NCBI RefSeq assembly: GCF_018383905.1
Contig: NZ_JAGYWA010000002.1
Location: 493,369 to 557,368 of the forward strand
Length of the DNA: 64,000 nucleotides
Reading direction: 5' to 3'
From: Flavobacterium branchiicola
GTDB taxonomy: Bacteria; Bacteroidota; Bacteroidia; Flavobacteriales; Flavobacteriaceae
Shown: one piece after another, positions 16,740 through 24,993 of the stretch
Position numbering within the stretch: the stretch's first letter is position 1
Layout: every line of letters starts with the position of its first letter
Translations under genes and position numbers: made by a program
Notes under the pieces: generated by a model
Database searches by the model: none
What the model was told of the DNA's origin: nothing
The model's input: only the letters and a program-made list of their open reading frames with translations

Positions 16740-18011
16740 ATGGTACAATTTTTAAAAAATAATTATTTTCAGAATAAATATAAAATCTTAGGATTGCTCT
16801 TTTTTATTTCGTCTAGTCTCACCGCTCAGAATGAAATAGACAGTTCCAAAATTTGTCCACCCAAAACGATACTGGAAATCTTTAAAAAGAGAGATTCCAT
16901 TTATGTCGTTAAACCTATAAAAAACAGTTTCTTTTTAGTAATTCCTGCAATTGGTTCTCAGCCAGCAACAGGATTTTTCTTTGGTGGTGTAGCACAATAT
17001 ACTTTTAAAGGAAAAGAAAAAGCCGATAAATATTCCATCGCTAATCTTGGAATAACTTATACTACTAAAAAACAGTGGCTCGTAAATGTAAAGAACAATA
17101 TTTTACTAAAAAACAACAAGATATTTTTAAGTGGCGATTACCGTTTGTATATCTTTTCCCAGCCTAATTACGGGTTAGGAACAGATATAATACCACCACG
17201 TCGCGATCAGGTTCCGGGATTTAGTATCGATTCTATTGCTCAGCCAATGGATTACAATTATTTTAAATTCCATCAATCTGTTTCTTTTGAAGTAAAGAAA
17301 AACTTTTATGTTGGCGGAGGAATCAATATCGATTGGTATTCCAGTATTGTTGATAAAGATCTTGATGTAGCCAACGGAAAACTTACCTACCATTACAATT
17401 ACAATCAAAAATATGGATTTGATGAAAGCGAATATTTCCTGAACGGAATGAGCCTTAATTTGGTTTACGATTCCAGAGACAATCAGGTAAATGCAACACA
17501 CGGATGGTTTGCAAACATAAATTATCGTTTTAACCCTGTATTGTTTGATAATCAGGAAGTAAGTAATGTTTTGTATGCAGAATATCGAAACTTTATTCCC
17601 GTTTCCGCAAAAGATCCACGTTATATTCTGGCACTTTGGACGTACGGACAATTTGTAACAAAAGGTAAAGTTCCTTACTTAAATTTACCTGCAATTGGCT
17701 GGGATCAGCGCAGTCGAAGCGGGGAAGGATATACTCAGGGTTTATTTAGAGGAACTAATTTGGTTTATCTGGCGGCAGAATTTAGATTTCCGCTTAGCTG
17801 TAATCAAATGTTTAGCGGAACTGTTTTTACAAACTTTATAACAACCAGTAATCCGGATACCAATACTAATCTTTTTCATGCTATTCAGCCCGCAGCGGGT
17901 ATTGGATTGCGTATTCTAATCGATAAAGCAACCAGAACTAATCTTATTGTAGATTATGCCTGGGGTAATAATTCTAAAGGGTTTTACTTAAATGCCGGAG
18001 AAACATTCTAA
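16740..18011 (+). CDS. Omp85/BamA-like outer-membrane barrel protein
   Basis: The protein has 423 residues with a signal-like hydrophobic segment at about 13-30 ending L-T-A-Q. After a short periplasmic part, residues ~65-423 alternate amphipathic strands ending in a C-terminal Phe (A-G-E-T-F), typical of outer-membrane barrels. FFFGGVAQYTF, SLNLVYDSRDNQVN, HGWFANINYRF and the RSGEGYTQGLFRG region (the L6 VRGF-like loop position) match the BamA/TamA/surface-antigen barrel family. No POTRA repeats are seen, so it is a barrel-only member. It lies just upstream of the two-component system. Confidence 0.85.
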   Translation: MVQFLKNNYFQNKYKILGLLFFISSSLTAQNEIDSSKICPPKTILEIFKKRDSIYVVKPIKNSFFLVIPAIGSQPATGFFFGGVAQYTFKGKEKADKYSIANLGITYTTKKQWLVNVKNNILLKNNKIFLSGDYRLYIFSQPNYGLGTDIIPPRRDQVPGFSIDSIAQPMDYNYFKFHQSVSFEVKKNFYVGGGINIDWYSSIVDKDLDVANGKLTYHYNYNQKYGFDESEYFLNGMSLNLVYDSRDNQVNATHGWFANINYRFNPVLFDNQEVSNVLYAEYRNFIPVSAKDPRYILALWTYGQFVTKGKVPYLNLPAIGWDQRSRSGEGYTQGLFRGTNLVYLAAEFRFPLSCNQMFSGTVFTNFITTSNPDTNTNLFHAIQPAAGIGLRILIDKATRTNLIVDYAWGNNSKGFYLNAGETF

Positions 18012-18077
18012 AACGGATGATTTTACAGGATAAAAAAGCTTTAAAAGTCACACATCAGAACTTCTGCTAAATTTTAT

Positions 18078-18120
18078 TGTTCATAATTAAATCATAATTT
18101 ATAACTATTATGAATAATAT
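18078..18120. promoter_or_regulatory. Possible operator: ATTGTTCATAAT...ATTATGAATAAT
   Basis: An 11/12 inverted repeat in the leader of the response-regulator gene, a plausible regulatory site. No binding protein is identified. Confidence 0.3.
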
Positions 18121-18136
18121 TTCTGAACTCAATCCT

Positions 18137-18144
18137 TATTTTTG
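18137..18144 (+). promoter_or_regulatory. -7 box TATTTTTG of the response-regulator operon
   Basis: Perfect TAnnTTTG, 18 bp before the ATG at 18163. Confidence 0.55.
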
Positions 18145-18162
18145 TTGTATATACAAGTTTAA

Positions 18163-18837
18163 ATGAAATTACTGATAGTCGAAGATGAACCAAATCTTTT
18201 GTCGATTTTACGCAAAGGATTTGCTGAAAATAATAACGAAGTTAGCGTAGCTCTTGATGGTAAAACTGCCCTTGAGATGATTCAGAATTATGATTTTGAT
18301 GTTGTTGTACTGGATGTAATGCTTCCGGATATTAATGGTATTGAAATTTGCAGAAGATTGCGCGCCAGTAAAAACTTTGTGCCTATTTTGCTTTTAACAG
18401 CTCTTGGAACTTCAGAAAATATTGTAACCGGACTTAATGCCGGAGCCGATGATTATTTGGTTAAACCGTTTAAATTTGGAGAACTCGATGCAAGGGTTAA
18501 TGCCTTAAACCGAAGAGCCAATCAGGATACAGAAAAAATAGATACGCTACAGATTGGCGATTTAGAAATAAATGGTAAAGCCAAAACGGTAAAAAGAGAT
18601 AATGAATCTATTATCTTAACAGCCAAAGAGTTTAAATTACTGTACTATCTGGCTAAAAATTCCGGGCGTATTGTTTCAAGAGATCAAATTCTGGATAATG
18701 TCTGGGATATTAATTTTGATATGAATACCAATGTTGTCGATGTATATATTACCTATTTGCGAAAAAAAATAGATAAACCTTTTAAAACCAAACTTATTCA
18801 TACCATGAAAGGTTTAGGTTATGTGATAAAGCCATAG
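18163..18837 (+). CDS. OmpR-family response regulator
   Basis: The protein has 224 residues. The receiver domain (~1-115) has the acidic pair E7/D8, phospho-acceptor Asp51 in VVVLDVMLPDING, Thr79 and Lys101 in YLVKPF. The winged-helix output domain (~125-224) has ILTAKEFKLLYYLAKNSGRI and NVVDVYITYLRKKID. Only 1 bp separates its stop from the kinase start, so the two form an operon. Targets are not known; the neighbouring Omp85-like barrel and bestrophin-like genes are candidates by proximity alone. Confidence 0.95.
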   Translation: MKLLIVEDEPNLLSILRKGFAENNNEVSVALDGKTALEMIQNYDFDVVVLDVMLPDINGIEICRRLRASKNFVPILLLTALGTSENIVTGLNAGADDYLVKPFKFGELDARVNALNRRANQDTEKIDTLQIGDLEINGKAKTVKRDNESIILTAKEFKLLYYLAKNSGRIVSRDQILDNVWDINFDMNTNVVDVYITYLRKKIDKPFKTKLIHTMKGLGYVIKP

Positions 18838-18838
18838 A

Positions 18839-20242
18839 ATGGATATAAGAAAAAGAATAACCTTTACATACGTTGCACTTTCTACCTTTAGCACTTTGCT
18901 ATTGTGTCTTATCGTACTTGTTTTATTTAAGGATAACAACCGTTATCATTTCCTGAAACGATTAGAAGACAGAGCTAAAATTGTGGCTTCAATTCACTTT
19001 CAGAACGATCCTGAGAAAAAGAAGTATTACAGTAATCTTAAAGAAAACGGACTAGAAGAATTAATTGAAGAAGAAGAATTTGTTCTTAAAATAAACAGTG
19101 CCAATAGTTTTGATTACAATACAAAACTTAATTTGCCTAATGAATTTTATACCAATGTTTTAAATACCGGAAAAGATTACTTTGAAATCAATAGTAAATA
19201 TTATTTAGGTCAGGTTTTTACAGAAAACGATCAAAAGTATATTATCATTGTTGGTGCAAGAGATAAACGTGGAAAAACAGCTACTATTTATATAGTCAAA
19301 ATTTTGCTTTTTGGCGGAATTGGATTTGTTTTCCTAGCCTTCTTTTTAGGACGTTTTTTAGCAAAACGTGTTATTAATCCTGTTGCCAGAATCACCAAAG
19401 AAGTAAATAGGATAAGTGCTTCAAACCTGCACAACAGATTACCAGAAGTAAAAAACTCAGACGAAATTTCAGATCTTACAGCGACTTTCAATGATATGTT
19501 GGACAGATTAGAAACCTCTTTTGAAATTCAGGCCAATTTTATCAATAATGCTTCACACGAATTAAAAACACCAATAACCACCATTATTGCCGAATCTGAG
19601 ATTATGCTTCTGAAAGAAAGAAGCGTTTCTGAATATGTTGAATCTCTTCAGAATATATACAATCAGGCATCAAGATTAGGAAATTTGACTGAAAGTTTAT
19701 TAAAGCTAACACAAACGGGTTACGATGGGCAGAAACAGGTTTTAGATATCGCGAGAATCGATGAGTTGTTGTTGGACGTAAAATCAGATTTGGATAAAAT
19801 TTACCCTGAAAACAGAGTAAGTATAAAACTTAATTTTGCACCAAAAGATTCCAATTTACTTCTTATTCCGTGTAATAAACCTCTTTTAGAATTAGCTATA
19901 AATAACATCATTACCAATGGAGTTAAGTATTCTGATAATAATGAAGTTTTTGTAACGCTTTCGGCAAATCAGGAAGCAATCAAAATTTCGATTAATGATA
20001 TCGGGATTGGTATTCCGCCGGAAGATATTCCGCACTTATATGAACCTTTTTTCAGAGGTAAAATTGCTACTAAATATATTGGTTATGGTTTAGGGCTTCC
20101 TTTGGCTTCTAAAATAATCAGAATGCATGGGGGTGAAATTCAGGTTCAATCCGAACAAAACAAAGGAACAATTGTTACGCTTATTTTCAATAAATCAAAT
20201 TTGAAGAAGAACAACATTAAAATTTCTAATGTTGAATCTTAA
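18839..20242 (+). CDS. Membrane sensor histidine kinase
   Basis: The protein has 467 residues. Two membrane segments (about 9-30 and 150-172) bracket a ~120-residue periplasmic sensor with no recognised ligand domain. A HAMP linker follows (LAKRVINPVARITKEVNRIS). The dimerisation domain has the phospho-acceptor His240 in ASHELKTPITT. The ATPase domain has the N box (NNIITNGVKYSD), G1 (DIGIGIPPED), F (YEPFFRG) and G2 (GYGLGLPLASKI). It is the cognate kinase of the upstream regulator. Confidence 0.95.
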   Translation: MDIRKRITFTYVALSTFSTLLLCLIVLVLFKDNNRYHFLKRLEDRAKIVASIHFQNDPEKKKYYSNLKENGLEELIEEEEFVLKINSANSFDYNTKLNLPNEFYTNVLNTGKDYFEINSKYYLGQVFTENDQKYIIIVGARDKRGKTATIYIVKILLFGGIGFVFLAFFLGRFLAKRVINPVARITKEVNRISASNLHNRLPEVKNSDEISDLTATFNDMLDRLETSFEIQANFINNASHELKTPITTIIAESEIMLLKERSVSEYVESLQNIYNQASRLGNLTESLLKLTQTGYDGQKQVLDIARIDELLLDVKSDLDKIYPENRVSIKLNFAPKDSNLLLIPCNKPLLELAINNIITNGVKYSDNNEVFVTLSANQEAIKISINDIGIGIPPEDIPHLYEPFFRGKIATKYIGYGLGLPLASKIIRMHGGEIQVQSEQNKGTIVTLIFNKSNLKKNNIKISNVES

Positions 20243-20319
20243 GAAATTCTAATTTCAGATTAATTTCCTTCTAATATTGGGAAGCTTATTTTGTATGTAT
20301 AAACTAAAAGAATATACAT

Positions 20320-21039
20320 ATGAAAAATTTCCTTATACCTACTACATTAAAAGACGATACAATTTGTGCTGTAAAATCGGCCATTAGTCAGGCAAAAGAT
20401 TCCAATTGCGAAATCATTTTAATGATGGTAGCAGAAACTCCGGATTCTTTTTCATCGTCTTTTTTTCTGCGTGAAATGAAAACCGGACTTACTATAAGTC
20501 AGGAAGAAGTTTTGGAAACTTGTCGGTATATGATTGATCATACCAAAAACTGTAAAATTAAAATTCACAATCAATACGGACTTTCATCTCCAATTTTTAA
20601 ACGTGTTGTAGAACATTTTTCAGTAAAACTGGTTATTCTGACCAATTCTTATAAACAAGAAACAAAACGAATTCATCAATATCTGGTTCAGTTAGCCGGA
20701 AATCAAAAATGCCCGATTTTGCATTTGGGTGCAGAACAAATCAAAAACGATTTCAATAAAGCACTTTACATCGAAAACTCTGGCGCATTGCATGTAAAAG
20801 ACGTTCAGCAATTTCTGAGTGAGAATTTCTCTTATGAAATCGTAAGCCAGACTTCTAAAATTGATGATAATTACGATGAATTAGCTCCTTTTTTATCTGA
20901 AGCAATTTCGAAATATGAAATTGATTTACTGGTAGAAACGCGTAAAGGAGAAAAAATAAAATTCAAAAAGACAAAAAAAGAAAATGTAAACGAAAAATTG
21001 GGATTACCGATTCTTTCGCTATATGAAGAATTGGCCTAA
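20320..21039 (+). CDS. Usp-like (universal stress) protein
   Basis: The protein has 239 residues with no signal. The N-terminal half reads as a Usp alpha/beta nucleotide-binding-like fold (MKNFLIPTTLKDDTICAVK, SAISQAKDSNCEIILMMVAE, VEHFSVKLVILTNSYKQ), and the C-terminal half seems a second degenerate copy (PILHLGAEQIKN, PILSLYEELA). The canonical G-x2-G-x9-G-S/T motif is not clear, so ATP binding is doubtful. It follows the histidine kinase by 77 bp and precedes the bestrophin gene by 43 bp. Confidence 0.6.
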   Translation: MKNFLIPTTLKDDTICAVKSAISQAKDSNCEIILMMVAETPDSFSSSFFLREMKTGLTISQEEVLETCRYMIDHTKNCKIKIHNQYGLSSPIFKRVVEHFSVKLVILTNSYKQETKRIHQYLVQLAGNQKCPILHLGAEQIKNDFNKALYIENSGALHVKDVQQFLSENFSYEIVSQTSKIDDNYDELAPFLSEAISKYEIDLLVETRKGEKIKFKKTKKENVNEKLGLPILSLYEELA

Positions 21040-21082
21040 CCAGATCTACGCCTAAACCTAAGTTTAATTTAAAACCGAAAAT

Positions 21083-22030
21083 ATGTTATTAAAGAAAAGA
21101 ATACCAATGAAGTATGTTCTCGGAAAAATTAAAGTCGAAATACTATTGGTATTAGCATATACCATTTTATTTGAAATTTTCCATTACTATTTTATCAACC
21201 TGCCAGTTGATATTCCAATTGCCATTCCAACCATGATTGGTACTATTATATCATTATTATTAGCCTTCAAATCCAATCAGGCTTACGACAGATGGTGGGA
21301 AGCACGAATTGTGTGGGGTGCAATTGTAAATGATTCCAGAACACTAATCCGTCAGGTACTGACATTTTACAGAGATCCTGATTTTTCTGTTGAAGCCAGC
21401 GAGTTCAAAGAAAATTTTGCAAAAAGACAAATCGCATGGTGTTATAGTTTAGGTCAGGCACTTCGAAATAAAGATGCCATAAAACCGCTTGAAGGCTTGA
21501 TGAATGAAGATGAAATAAAATACATCAAAAACCATCAAAACATTCCGAATGCAATTTTAATGCTTCATGCAAGAGATTTAAGAAACGCAAAAAACGACAA
21601 GAGATTCAATATGTATCAGCAGGTTGAAATCGATAATACATTGTCGAGATTGTGTGACGAAATGGGGAAATGTGAGCGTATTAAAAATACAATTTTCCCA
21701 ACAACATACAGTATGTATATAAGGCTTACATTGTGTTTATTTGTTTTCTTATTGCCTTTTGGCTTAACGAGCGTGTTAAGCTGGTTTGCTATACCATTGA
21801 TTACAGCAATTGCAGCAGCTTTTTTCCTGATTGAAAGAATGGCAATTCATTTGCAGGATCCGTTTGAAAACAGAGCTACAGATACACCTGTAACAACTAT
21901 TGCCAATACAATCGAAAAAAATATCAAACAAATGCTAAACGAATATCAAAGTGAATTTGATATTCTAAAAGAATTTGATTTAAAAGAAGAACCTAAGAAA
22001 GTTGATAAAGACGCTTACTTCGTTCTGTAA
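21083..22030 (+). CDS. Bestrophin-family channel protein
   Basis: The protein has 315 residues in the UPF0187/bestrophin family. Characteristic parts are PTMIGTIISLLLAFKSNQAY, the strongly conserved DRWWEARIVWGAIVNDSR, and C-terminal ERMAIHLQDPFENRATDTPV. Hydrophobic spans at about 13-33, 46-62, 210-230 and 235-255 give four membrane segments. Bacterial homologues are anion or cation channels of small pentamers; ion selectivity cannot be read here. It is the last gene of the barrel-kinase-Usp block and ends before a strong terminator. Confidence 0.9.
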   Translation: MLLKKRIPMKYVLGKIKVEILLVLAYTILFEIFHYYFINLPVDIPIAIPTMIGTIISLLLAFKSNQAYDRWWEARIVWGAIVNDSRTLIRQVLTFYRDPDFSVEASEFKENFAKRQIAWCYSLGQALRNKDAIKPLEGLMNEDEIKYIKNHQNIPNAILMLHARDLRNAKNDKRFNMYQQVEIDNTLSRLCDEMGKCERIKNTIFPTTYSMYIRLTLCLFVFLLPFGLTSVLSWFAIPLITAIAAAFFLIERMAIHLQDPFENRATDTPVTTIANTIEKNIKQMLNEYQSEFDILKEFDLKEEPKKVDKDAYFVL

Positions 22031-22058
22031 AAATTTAATTTTGGTCTTGTTAATTGTT

Positions 22059-22094
22059 GCCGGACAGTACTTAATTGTGCTGTCCGGCTTTTTT
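22059..22094 (+). terminator. Terminator after the bestrophin gene
   Basis: GCCGGACAG pairs perfectly with CTGTCCGGC, followed by T6. Confidence 0.9.
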
Positions 22095-22120
22095 CATGGT
22101 TAGTTTTGTAAACCGCAAAG

Positions 22121-22227
22121 TTTGTCATCTCGACTGAAAGGAGAGATCGCACAAGAAACTCCGCAAAGTATATCGGCAATATTTGTCAATTCACGAGTAA
22201 GATTTCTCTTTTAGCCAGATGACATAA
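22121..22227. repeat. Diverged hairpin element (same family as 15820 and 27378)
   Basis: TTGTCATCTCGACTGAAAGG at the left and AGCCAGATGACATAA at the right, with the diagnostic loop AGAAACTCCGCAAAG...CAATATTTGTC. It is more decayed than the other copies. Confidence 0.7.
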
Positions 22228-22282
22228 GTTTGCGAAAAATTGGAATTTGGAATTTTTATATTGGAATTTCCTTTAACAAACG

Positions 22283-23707
22283 TTACAATTGCTGCGCAGC
22301 CAATTTCCCTAAAATTTGTATCGATTCCCTCAATTCATTAGTCCAAGGAAGCCCAAAACTCAAACGCATACAATTGGAGAACTGATCCTGAAAAGAGAAA
22401 ATTCTTCCCGGCGCAATACTAATTTTGTGTTGCATGGCCAGATGATAAAAATCTGCCGTATCTATACTCTTATCCAATTCGATCCAAAGGAAAAAACCAC
22501 CTTGAGGCTGACTCACCTTAGTCCCGGCAGGAAAAGATTCTAAAACAGTATTAATATAATTGTTGCAATTGTGATTTAAAATCTGACGTATTTTACGAAG
22601 ATGATTTTCGTAACGTCCGTTTTTAAGAAAATCTCCCACGACCTCGTGTGTAATAGTAGGCGAGGAGAGTGAATGATAAATTTTATTACGGAGAATTTGC
22701 TTTTTGAATTTCCCCGGAGAAACCCAACCCACGCGATAGCCCGGAGAAAGTGTTTTAGAAACCGAACTACAGCACAGGACAATTCCGCTTTCATCATACG
22801 TTTTGCAATTGGTTGGTCGGCTGGAGCCAAAATACAAATCGCCATGAATATCATCTTCAATTAGCGGAATATTATAAAATTCCATTAACCTTACCACTTC
22901 AATTTTATGCTCAGCCGGCATCATACTTCCAGATGGATTACTAAAGTTACTCATCAGTAAACATAGTTTTACTTTTTTAGAAGCCAGTGCTTTTTTCAAC
23001 GCTTCCAGTTCGATTCCTGTAGTCATATTGGTTGGTAATTCCATGATATACAAACCCAGTGATTTGGCAAGTTGCAATATCCCGAAATACGCCGGACTTT
23101 CTGTAATAATGGTATCTCCCGGTTTAGTCAGCGTCATTAAACAATGCGATATAGCACTCGTGCAGCCCGGCATCGTGATAATATCTTCTTCCGTAAGAGA
23201 TCCGCCCCAGGTAAACGACCAACGGGCAATTTCTCTTCTTAAATTCAGATTCCCTTTTACCTGCTCATAACTCGTTCCGCTATTAGGTAACGATCGCATC
23301 GCCTGAATCATTCCTTTGTTTAATTTCGCAATTGGCAATAATTCATTTGACGGAAAGCCTAACGAAAGCATCGTAATATTTTTATCGGTCATATTTCCGT
23401 AAACCTGATCAATCAAATCTTCCCGATTAATATTGGCACATTTTAAAATAGGACTACTTGGCGATGGCTCCGTAATTATTCGGGCAGAGGTATTACTCAC
23501 ATAATAGCCTGATTGCGGACGCGATTCAATCAAAGAGCGGCTTTCGACTTCATAATAAGCCTTACTAACTGTACTCATGCTGTAACCCGTTTCGGCACAG
23601 ACCTCGCGTATAGAAGGCAGTTTATCACCAACGCTTAAAACGCCAGATTTTATTTGCTTTTCGATTCGGTCAGCAAACTGAAGATATAAGTAATTGGAAT
23701 TTTTCAT
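22283..23707 (-). CDS. MocR/PdxR-type transcriptional regulator
   Basis: The protein has 474 residues. Residues ~8-75 are a GntR winged helix (QIKSGVLSVGDKLPSIREVC, MSTVSKAYYEVESRSL). Residues ~110-470 are a fold-type-I aminotransferase domain with SYEQVKGNLNLRREIARW, NFSNPSGSMMPAE and the PLP-binding Lys in SSVSKTLSPGYRVGW. Such proteins use PLP or a cofactor-substrate adduct as effector. It is divergent from the EamA transporter with about 100 bp between the starts, the usual arrangement for a MocR regulator and its target; the ligand is unknown. Confidence 0.92.
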   Translation of the reverse strand: MKNSNYLYLQFADRIEKQIKSGVLSVGDKLPSIREVCAETGYSMSTVSKAYYEVESRSLIESRPQSGYYVSNTSARIITEPSPSSPILKCANINREDLIDQVYGNMTDKNITMLSLGFPSNELLPIAKLNKGMIQAMRSLPNSGTSYEQVKGNLNLRREIARWSFTWGGSLTEEDIITMPGCTSAISHCLMTLTKPGDTIITESPAYFGILQLAKSLGLYIMELPTNMTTGIELEALKKALASKKVKLCLLMSNFSNPSGSMMPAEHKIEVVRLMEFYNIPLIEDDIHGDLYFGSSRPTNCKTYDESGIVLCCSSVSKTLSPGYRVGWVSPGKFKKQILRNKIYHSLSSPTITHEVVGDFLKNGRYENHLRKIRQILNHNCNNYINTVLESFPAGTKVSQPQGGFFLWIELDKSIDTADFYHLAMQHKISIAPGRIFSFQDQFSNCMRLSFGLPWTNELRESIQILGKLAAQQL

Positions 23708-23807
23708 AAAAAAAAACTGTTATGGTGCAATTTACAAAAACTGTATCTGTATTGCTGTTTTATTTTTTAGAAATTTGTTTCACCAAAGAAATTTAAAATT
23801 CAATCCT

Positions 23808-24725
23808 GTGAAAACAACAAAATATTACATTGCTGCGATTACCTGTTTTGTAATCTGGGGATTTTTTAGTTTAGCGCTAAAACCGATCCACGATTATCCA
23901 TCCCTGGATATTTTATTTTACCGTGTTTTCAGTTGCAGTACTTTAATGTTGCTGATTTCTTTTGCGTTCAAAAGAAAAAAAGTCAAAGAAACCATCGAAA
24001 CTTTTAAAGCATTGCCAAAAGGGGAGAAAAGAAAAAGCGCTTTATTAAACATTGGAGGAAGTGTTTTCCTGATGGCAAACTGGTTTACGTTTATTTATGT
24101 AATGAATCATGTAAGCGTAAAGGCAACTTCTTTGGCTTATTTGGTTTGCCCGATTCTGACCACGTTGCTGGCTTATTTCATTTTGCATGAAAAACTTAGT
24201 AAAACCCAATGGATAGCGGTTGGATTAAGCGTTTCAGGCTGTATATTATTATCGTACGCCAATATTATGGATATGTTTTTCAGTATCATTATTGGCTTTA
24301 CGTACGCCTCTTATTTAGTAAGTCAGCGTATTAATAAAGGGTATGATAAATTTATAGTACTTACATTTCATATTACATTGGCAGCATTGTTTTTATTGCC
24401 ATTTTATCCGGTATACAGCGGGACAGTACCTACAGAATTTAAGTTTTACTTCTGTATAGAAACCATTGCGATTTTGTTTACCATTTTTCCGTTGTTTCTT
24501 AATTTATATGCACTTTCCGGAATCAATTCATCAACCGTTGGAATGCTTTTAAATATCAACCCAATGATTGCTTTTCTTCTGGCTATGTTTTTCTACAAAG
24601 AGCCATTTGGAATAATACAAATTATAGCATATGGCATTATTTTTATGGCGGTGTTAGTTTTTAATTCACATCATATTTTTGCGATAAAACAAAAATATAT
24701 CCTGTCGTCTAAAGATTCTCAATAA
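23808..24725 (+). CDS. EamA-family drug/metabolite transporter
   Basis: The start is taken as GTG at 23808 (V-K-T-T-K-Y-Y-I-A-A). A longer in-frame start at 23694 would overlap the MocR gene start and code for low-quality sequence. The product has 306 residues and about ten hydrophobic spans in two five-helix halves, as in RarD/EamA exporters: YIAAITCFVIWGFFSLALKP, the SLAYLVCPILTTLLAYFILHE half-repeat signature and STVGMLLNINPMIAFLLAMFF. It is probably controlled by the divergent MocR regulator. The exported compound is unknown. Confidence 0.88.
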   Translation: MKTTKYYIAAITCFVIWGFFSLALKPIHDYPSLDILFYRVFSCSTLMLLISFAFKRKKVKETIETFKALPKGEKRKSALLNIGGSVFLMANWFTFIYVMNHVSVKATSLAYLVCPILTTLLAYFILHEKLSKTQWIAVGLSVSGCILLSYANIMDMFFSIIIGFTYASYLVSQRINKGYDKFIVLTFHITLAALFLLPFYPVYSGTVPTEFKFYFCIETIAILFTIFPLFLNLYALSGINSSTVGMLLNINPMIAFLLAMFFYKEPFGIIQIIAYGIIFMAVLVFNSHHIFAIKQKYILSSKDSQ

Positions 24726-24786
24726 GTTGGTTTTACATTTTTTATTGGTTTAGAAAGTAAAATTACGAGAATCTTAACAGGGTTTT

Positions 24787-24822
24787 AAAACAGGAATGAG
24801 TATTTTTCATTCCTGTTTTTTT
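24787..24822 (+). terminator. Terminator after the EamA gene
   Basis: AAAACAGGAATGA pairs with TCATTCCTGTTTT, then T run. Confidence 0.85.
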
Positions 24823-24870
24823 ATGCAGTAAAATGAATAAAGCCACAAAATACAAGGATTAAAAAATGTT

Positions 24871-24962
24871 GCCACGAATTCCATGAATTTCCGCGAATTA
24901 AAATTTGTGAAAATTTGTGGAATTCGTGGCGAAAAAAAACTTTATCCTGATAGTTATCGGGA
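24871..24962. repeat. Inverted repeat GCCACGAATTCCA with CGATAG-type remnant
   Basis: GCCACGAATTCC (24871) and GGAATTCGTGGC (24919-24930) form perfect arms around an A/T-rich loop. It is followed by CCTGATAGTTATCGGGA, a diverged copy of the palindrome at 2475. Frames across it are not genes. Confidence 0.7.
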
Positions 24963-24993
24963 GTGGCGAAAAACTATTCCAAATCAAATATTT

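Noticed and set aside
23694..23807. Upstream start of the EamA gene
   Set aside because: It would overlap the divergent regulator's start and codes for low-quality sequence.
24883..24993. Upstream start of the acyl-CoA oxidase-like gene
   Set aside because: It lies in an inverted repeat and adds an unrelated N-terminus.
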